From the NCBI RefSeq assembly GCF_018139145.2, contig NC_059479.1:4030001-4094000 (forward strand): 64,000 bases of DNA. The letters run 5' to 3'. The position numbers and the translations under genes were made by a program. Positions 60,651 through 64,000 of the stretch are shown here, in pieces (within the stretch, counting starts at the first letter, position 1; the number at the start of each line of letters is the position of its first letter). The notes below the pieces were generated by a model that saw nothing but the letters and a program-made list of their open reading frames with translations, had not been told where the DNA came from and did not search any database. Source of the stretch: Gymnogyps californianus. Lineage: Eukaryota; Chordata; Aves; Accipitriformes; Cathartidae.

Positions 60651-61483
60651 CTAATAAAAGTCACAGATATTCACTCTGTATAACTTCAGGGAACGAGATT
60701 TCCTCAAAGCAAGTTACTGAATAATGGCATAATTAAATTATTTAATCTCTGTTTATTTTCAAATGATTTAAAAAATAGAGATGGAATAGGTTAGGCCATT
60801 CTTACAAGAGTTCAACACTACAAGTTTTGTTCCTATAATAGATTTGCAAAGAAAGATTTACCTTCAACTCCCTTCCTCAACTCTTATTTGGGTATTTAGA
60901 CTGTTAATGCACTTCAGCACTTACACATTTCCATACAGTTTCGACAACAGCAACATTTTGTTGCTTAATACAAGAAATACTGCAGCTGCCATAGGACAGA
61001 AGCTATCTTGCTAAGACCGAAAAAGAAACCCGTCTTTATCTGTGCCAGATTGGCTTCATGCATCTTCCACATTAGAAGTGAAAAGGTAGCATCCCACAGT
61101 ATCACCTGCATCAGGGACGGCCATTGGGGTGGAAGGGTCAGCAGGAGGAAAGGTGGGGAGGGAACAGGGTGCTGAGAGGAGCAATGTTTGACACAGCACA
61201 TCGAGCTTCATGAACTACAGCCCACATTGGGTGCTGGCGGACACACAGAAGCCCAAAAATACAGGAGTGGAAGCTAGTGCTGTAGCGAGGAGAAGCCCAA
61301 ATCTGCCTTTGTTTCTCTGATAAAGCTATGCTGAAGAGGCTAATTTAAAAACAGTACATTACTACTAACCACATGTACTTTTCCAAATACAAGTCCTTGT
61401 AACAAACAGAGTAATGGAATAATTTCTCCAGCAGCAACATCTGCTGCATAACAGAAATGCTAAAAAAATTATTTTTAATTGGG

Positions 61484-61525
61484 ATGTGTGTGTCTGTGTG
61501 TTAACACATGCACATACACACACAC
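61484..61525. repeat. (GT)n/(AC)n pair forming an inverted repeat
   Basis: A GTGTGTGTCTGTGTG run is followed by ACACATGCACATACACACAC. The centre TGTGTTAACACA (61497-61508) is a perfect palindrome, and the flanks pair imperfectly into a longer hairpin. Confidence 0.85.
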
Positions 61526-61613
61526 GTCTATATTTCATTTTGCTACTTTGTCACTGGAAAAAACAGCTTTTTTTTTTTTTTCTCTCTTTATCTAAGATAG
61601 TTCTGCATTACAG

Positions 61614-61671
61614 AAGCATGTCTCCCAAAATGAAATGGTGTGAATATTTGTTAGCTACAAGACCTTCCCAG
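61614..61671 (+). other. Candidate small exon (weak)
   Basis: A long T/CT tract (61570-61588) is followed by AG acceptors at 61600 (GATAG) and 61613 (TTACAG). A textbook donor CCCAG|GTAAGT lies at 61671/61672. The segment contains an open frame (MSPKMKWCEYLLATRPSQ) in phase with the donor. No similarity or partner exon was recognised. The span given uses the second acceptor. Confidence 0.2.
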
Positions 61672-61999
61672 GTAAGTCCCAAACCACTCAAGTTATCAAA
61701 AAGATTTCAAAAATGAAATGTTGTCAGTCTCTTCTTTGGTTTTAAAGCTCTGTACTACCTGGATTTATTTCTTCTTGTCCTGAAATGAGAAGCTTTTGCC
61801 TAGTTATATTTTGAGCAAGTAAACCTTGCTATTTTACTCTTAAAACAACTAGATTCCTATCTTCAGTAAATGACCATTTTCATACTTCTATTTTGACATC
61901 TAATATTTCTCCAAGTTGAAAAAATATCATCTTTGTCTTTTCTGATGCTGCAGCTATTAAACTCTGCCATTTCCATTTAATTTTGCAGGGGATGCTCTT

Positions 62000-62014
62000 C
62001 CCCCCCCCCCCCCC
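62000..62014. repeat. C15 homopolymer
   Basis: Fifteen C between GATGCTCTT and GCCACTGG, i-motif/G-quadruplex capable. Confidence 0.95.
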
Positions 62015-63284
62015 GCCACTGGATGATGCTCTTTTCCCAGGTCAATCTGCATGCTCTGCAGCATCTGTATAAGTGCCAACGGAAGTGCCTAATCTGTTAA
62101 TTTTACTTAAATGCTGATAGTTTATTATCCCTTAGTGTTTTGACACAAGGGCTACAGTAAAGTAAAAGGTGGTTACATGTCCCTGTATATTCCAATGATC
62201 CTCTCCTCCTGAGCGAGTAACTGCTGCAATTGTCTTTCTCTTTTTTTTTTCTTTTGTTAGTCATAAGATAATCACAGCAACCACTTTTCACCATTAATTC
62301 AAGTGGTACGACACAGTTTCCGGAGAGAGAACACACAATTCATTTTAAACGGCAATATTTCCATTTGACTACTTTAGAGTGAAAAAACATTTCTAATCTT
62401 TTGAAGCTACCTACTGGAAAGGATTACAAAAGTTGCTAAAGTAGAGGAACAGAGAAACAAGAGGTGATAACTATTGGAAATAAGGTAGCATGAAGCTAGT
62501 GCCCCTCAGTTATCCAGTGAACTCTTTTTAATACACAACTGAATTTTATACTATATATAAAATATATACAATAATATAGTGAATATATAGAGAGTGTTGT
62601 GTTAAAAGCAACATGTAAATTTGAAACCACTAAAGCAAGAAAGAACTCCAAACGAGACAAAAGGCAACTAGGAGAACGGGTTATTCTAAATGGAATAGAT
62701 AGTCCATCATCCCTTTTCTTAACCAGAATAAAATTTATTATTAAAATGCTATTCAAGTTTTTACTTGAGTTTCCATTTCAATCTTGAATATGCTTTATGT
62801 TCATTAAATGCTTATTTAGGGCATAATTATACATTTTACTGAATCCTTGACACCAAAGCCTGCAAGGGAAGTAAGAATTATCTTCAATTAAGACCCAGGA
62901 GGTAATTGGTGTATGCTATCAGAAAGGAGGAGGAGGAGGCAGCACAAACCTATGTGGATTTTTGACTCATCAGAACAGACCATGAGGGTGCAGAGATGAC
63001 TAACCCTTGGGACTAGACAGGTAATTCTTGGGACAGAAGGGGGATCGTTACCACCTGAGAAACAAGCCACTGCATTTTGGGTAAAATAATTCACCACACA
63101 ATCTGGTTAGGCTAAATGTCTGCACAATGCAAGTCAGAGATGGCCTTTGACTACATCTGCAGTCTGGATCATCCAAAACTCCATCTGTTTCTGCTTGTAT
63201 CACAATAGCCTTGATCAGAATGAAAATGCAATTCAGGATGGTATAAAAGCTACAAAATAATTAAAACCTGCTTACTGAATAGTT

Positions 63285-63306
63285 TTTGTTTGTTTGTTTG
63301 TTTTTT
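63285..63306. repeat. (GTTT)n microsatellite
   Basis: Four GTTT units followed by a T run. Confidence 0.9.
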
Positions 63307-64000
63307 GAAAGAAGACACTTTGTTTCTGAGGCCCATTTTATCCCATAATAGCATGCTTTTAAGAAGCTTAAACATAACTAGCATGAGTTTAAGTGCTGGC
63401 CTTGAACTTCGGAGCCATGGCCCAGAGTACCATTTGTGCAGCTGTAGGGTGCTAATCAGGACTAGTAATCAGAATAAAAATGCAGGTCCAGAGTCGCTGC
63501 CATCATGCACATGGTCACATGGAACGCCATGATAAAACACGAGCCAGAAAACCAGATCAGAACAGAGTACCCTCTTCTTGAGCAGCAGGGAGCTAGGGCA
63601 AGCAGCCAGCGAGTCATCCCTATGTGGCACAACTCAGTCTGCTTCGCTGATCCTTGTGTTTATTGTGTCAGCAAGTCATGCCATTGCATGTGTCAGCATT
63701 GTCATGCAATGCTGTCAAATTTTACAGACTCACCAGCTGGTCTCCTCTGTGTAGGAATCTTGTACATTCCAGTGCTGGCAGTAAATTTCATGAAATCGTT
63801 ATGAAATGTTAGAGACCTATCAAAATTAATGTAGATATAGGCTGAGTATGAATTGTTTTTCAGTGGCTGTCTAACTCCAAATCTCATCTAGCTCCTTTAT
63901 TGCAGACATATTATGGATACAGAAAAGGAATGGAGCAATGATTACACTACATTGAGTCAGCAGCCACCATACGTGAGCCCAGTAAACGACTGCAAGGAGA

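Larger units (their letters stand above)
45548..64000. other. Intergenic region, gene-poor
   Basis: No gene with family support was found. Contents: old CR1 pieces (46395-46640, 51520-51822, 60460-60650), an amniote repeat piece (52050-52105), homopolymers (T30 at 46731, G24 at 51939, C15 at 62000), AT-rich and A-rich tracts, hairpins, two blocks resembling regulatory conserved elements (47700-47990, 56225-56560) and a small exon-like segment (61614-61671). Many overlapping short open frames, such as the pair on the minus strand at 54010-54444, have no recognisable similarity. Confidence 0.6.

Noticed and set aside
1..64000. CRISPR arrays, operons, tRNA/rRNA genes, phage or plasmid features
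   Set aside because: None present; the window is vertebrate nuclear DNA by its exon structure and repeats.

Overview
The window looks like vertebrate nuclear DNA, almost certainly from a bird. One gene is split into exons with GT-AG introns. The rest is AT-rich non-coding sequence with CR1 LINE copies of several ages, including a younger copy with the avian CR1 3' terminus (repeated ATTCTATG) broken by an endogenous-retrovirus-type LTR. Nothing prokaryotic was seen: no operons, tRNA or rRNA genes, or CRISPR arrays.

Layout. Positions 1-9564 are the 5' flank or, more likely, the first intron of the gene; they hold an ancient CR1 reverse-transcriptase remnant (about 5820-6500) and a perfect 20-bp palindrome (9343-9362). 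Positions 9565-27662 on the + strand hold ten coding exons of KLHL4 (kelch-like family member 4). Joined at the splice sites they give one uninterrupted frame of 579 residues plus stop: BTB, BACK and six kelch repeats, ending ACVVVVKLP. The first coding exon, with the true start codon, lies outside the window to the left. The 3' UTR starts at 27663 and may end near 29.3 kb. From there to 64 kb no gene is firmly supported. That desert holds a MIR-like fragment (about 32.4 kb), the CR1/LTR composite (43.1-45.5 kb), older CR1 pieces (46.4, 51.5 and 60.5 kb), homopolymer tracts (T30, G24, C15), two blocks that look like non-coding regulatory elements, and two open stretches with exon-like borders (30484-30686 and 61614-61671).

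Function. The only confident gene product is a predicted CUL3 ubiquitin-ligase substrate adaptor. Its BTB-BACK part should bind cullin-3 and dimerise, and its kelch propeller should bind a substrate. I found no convincing undescribed system. The best leads are the two candidate exons, the putative conserved elements and the deletion that fused the CR1 and the LTR.
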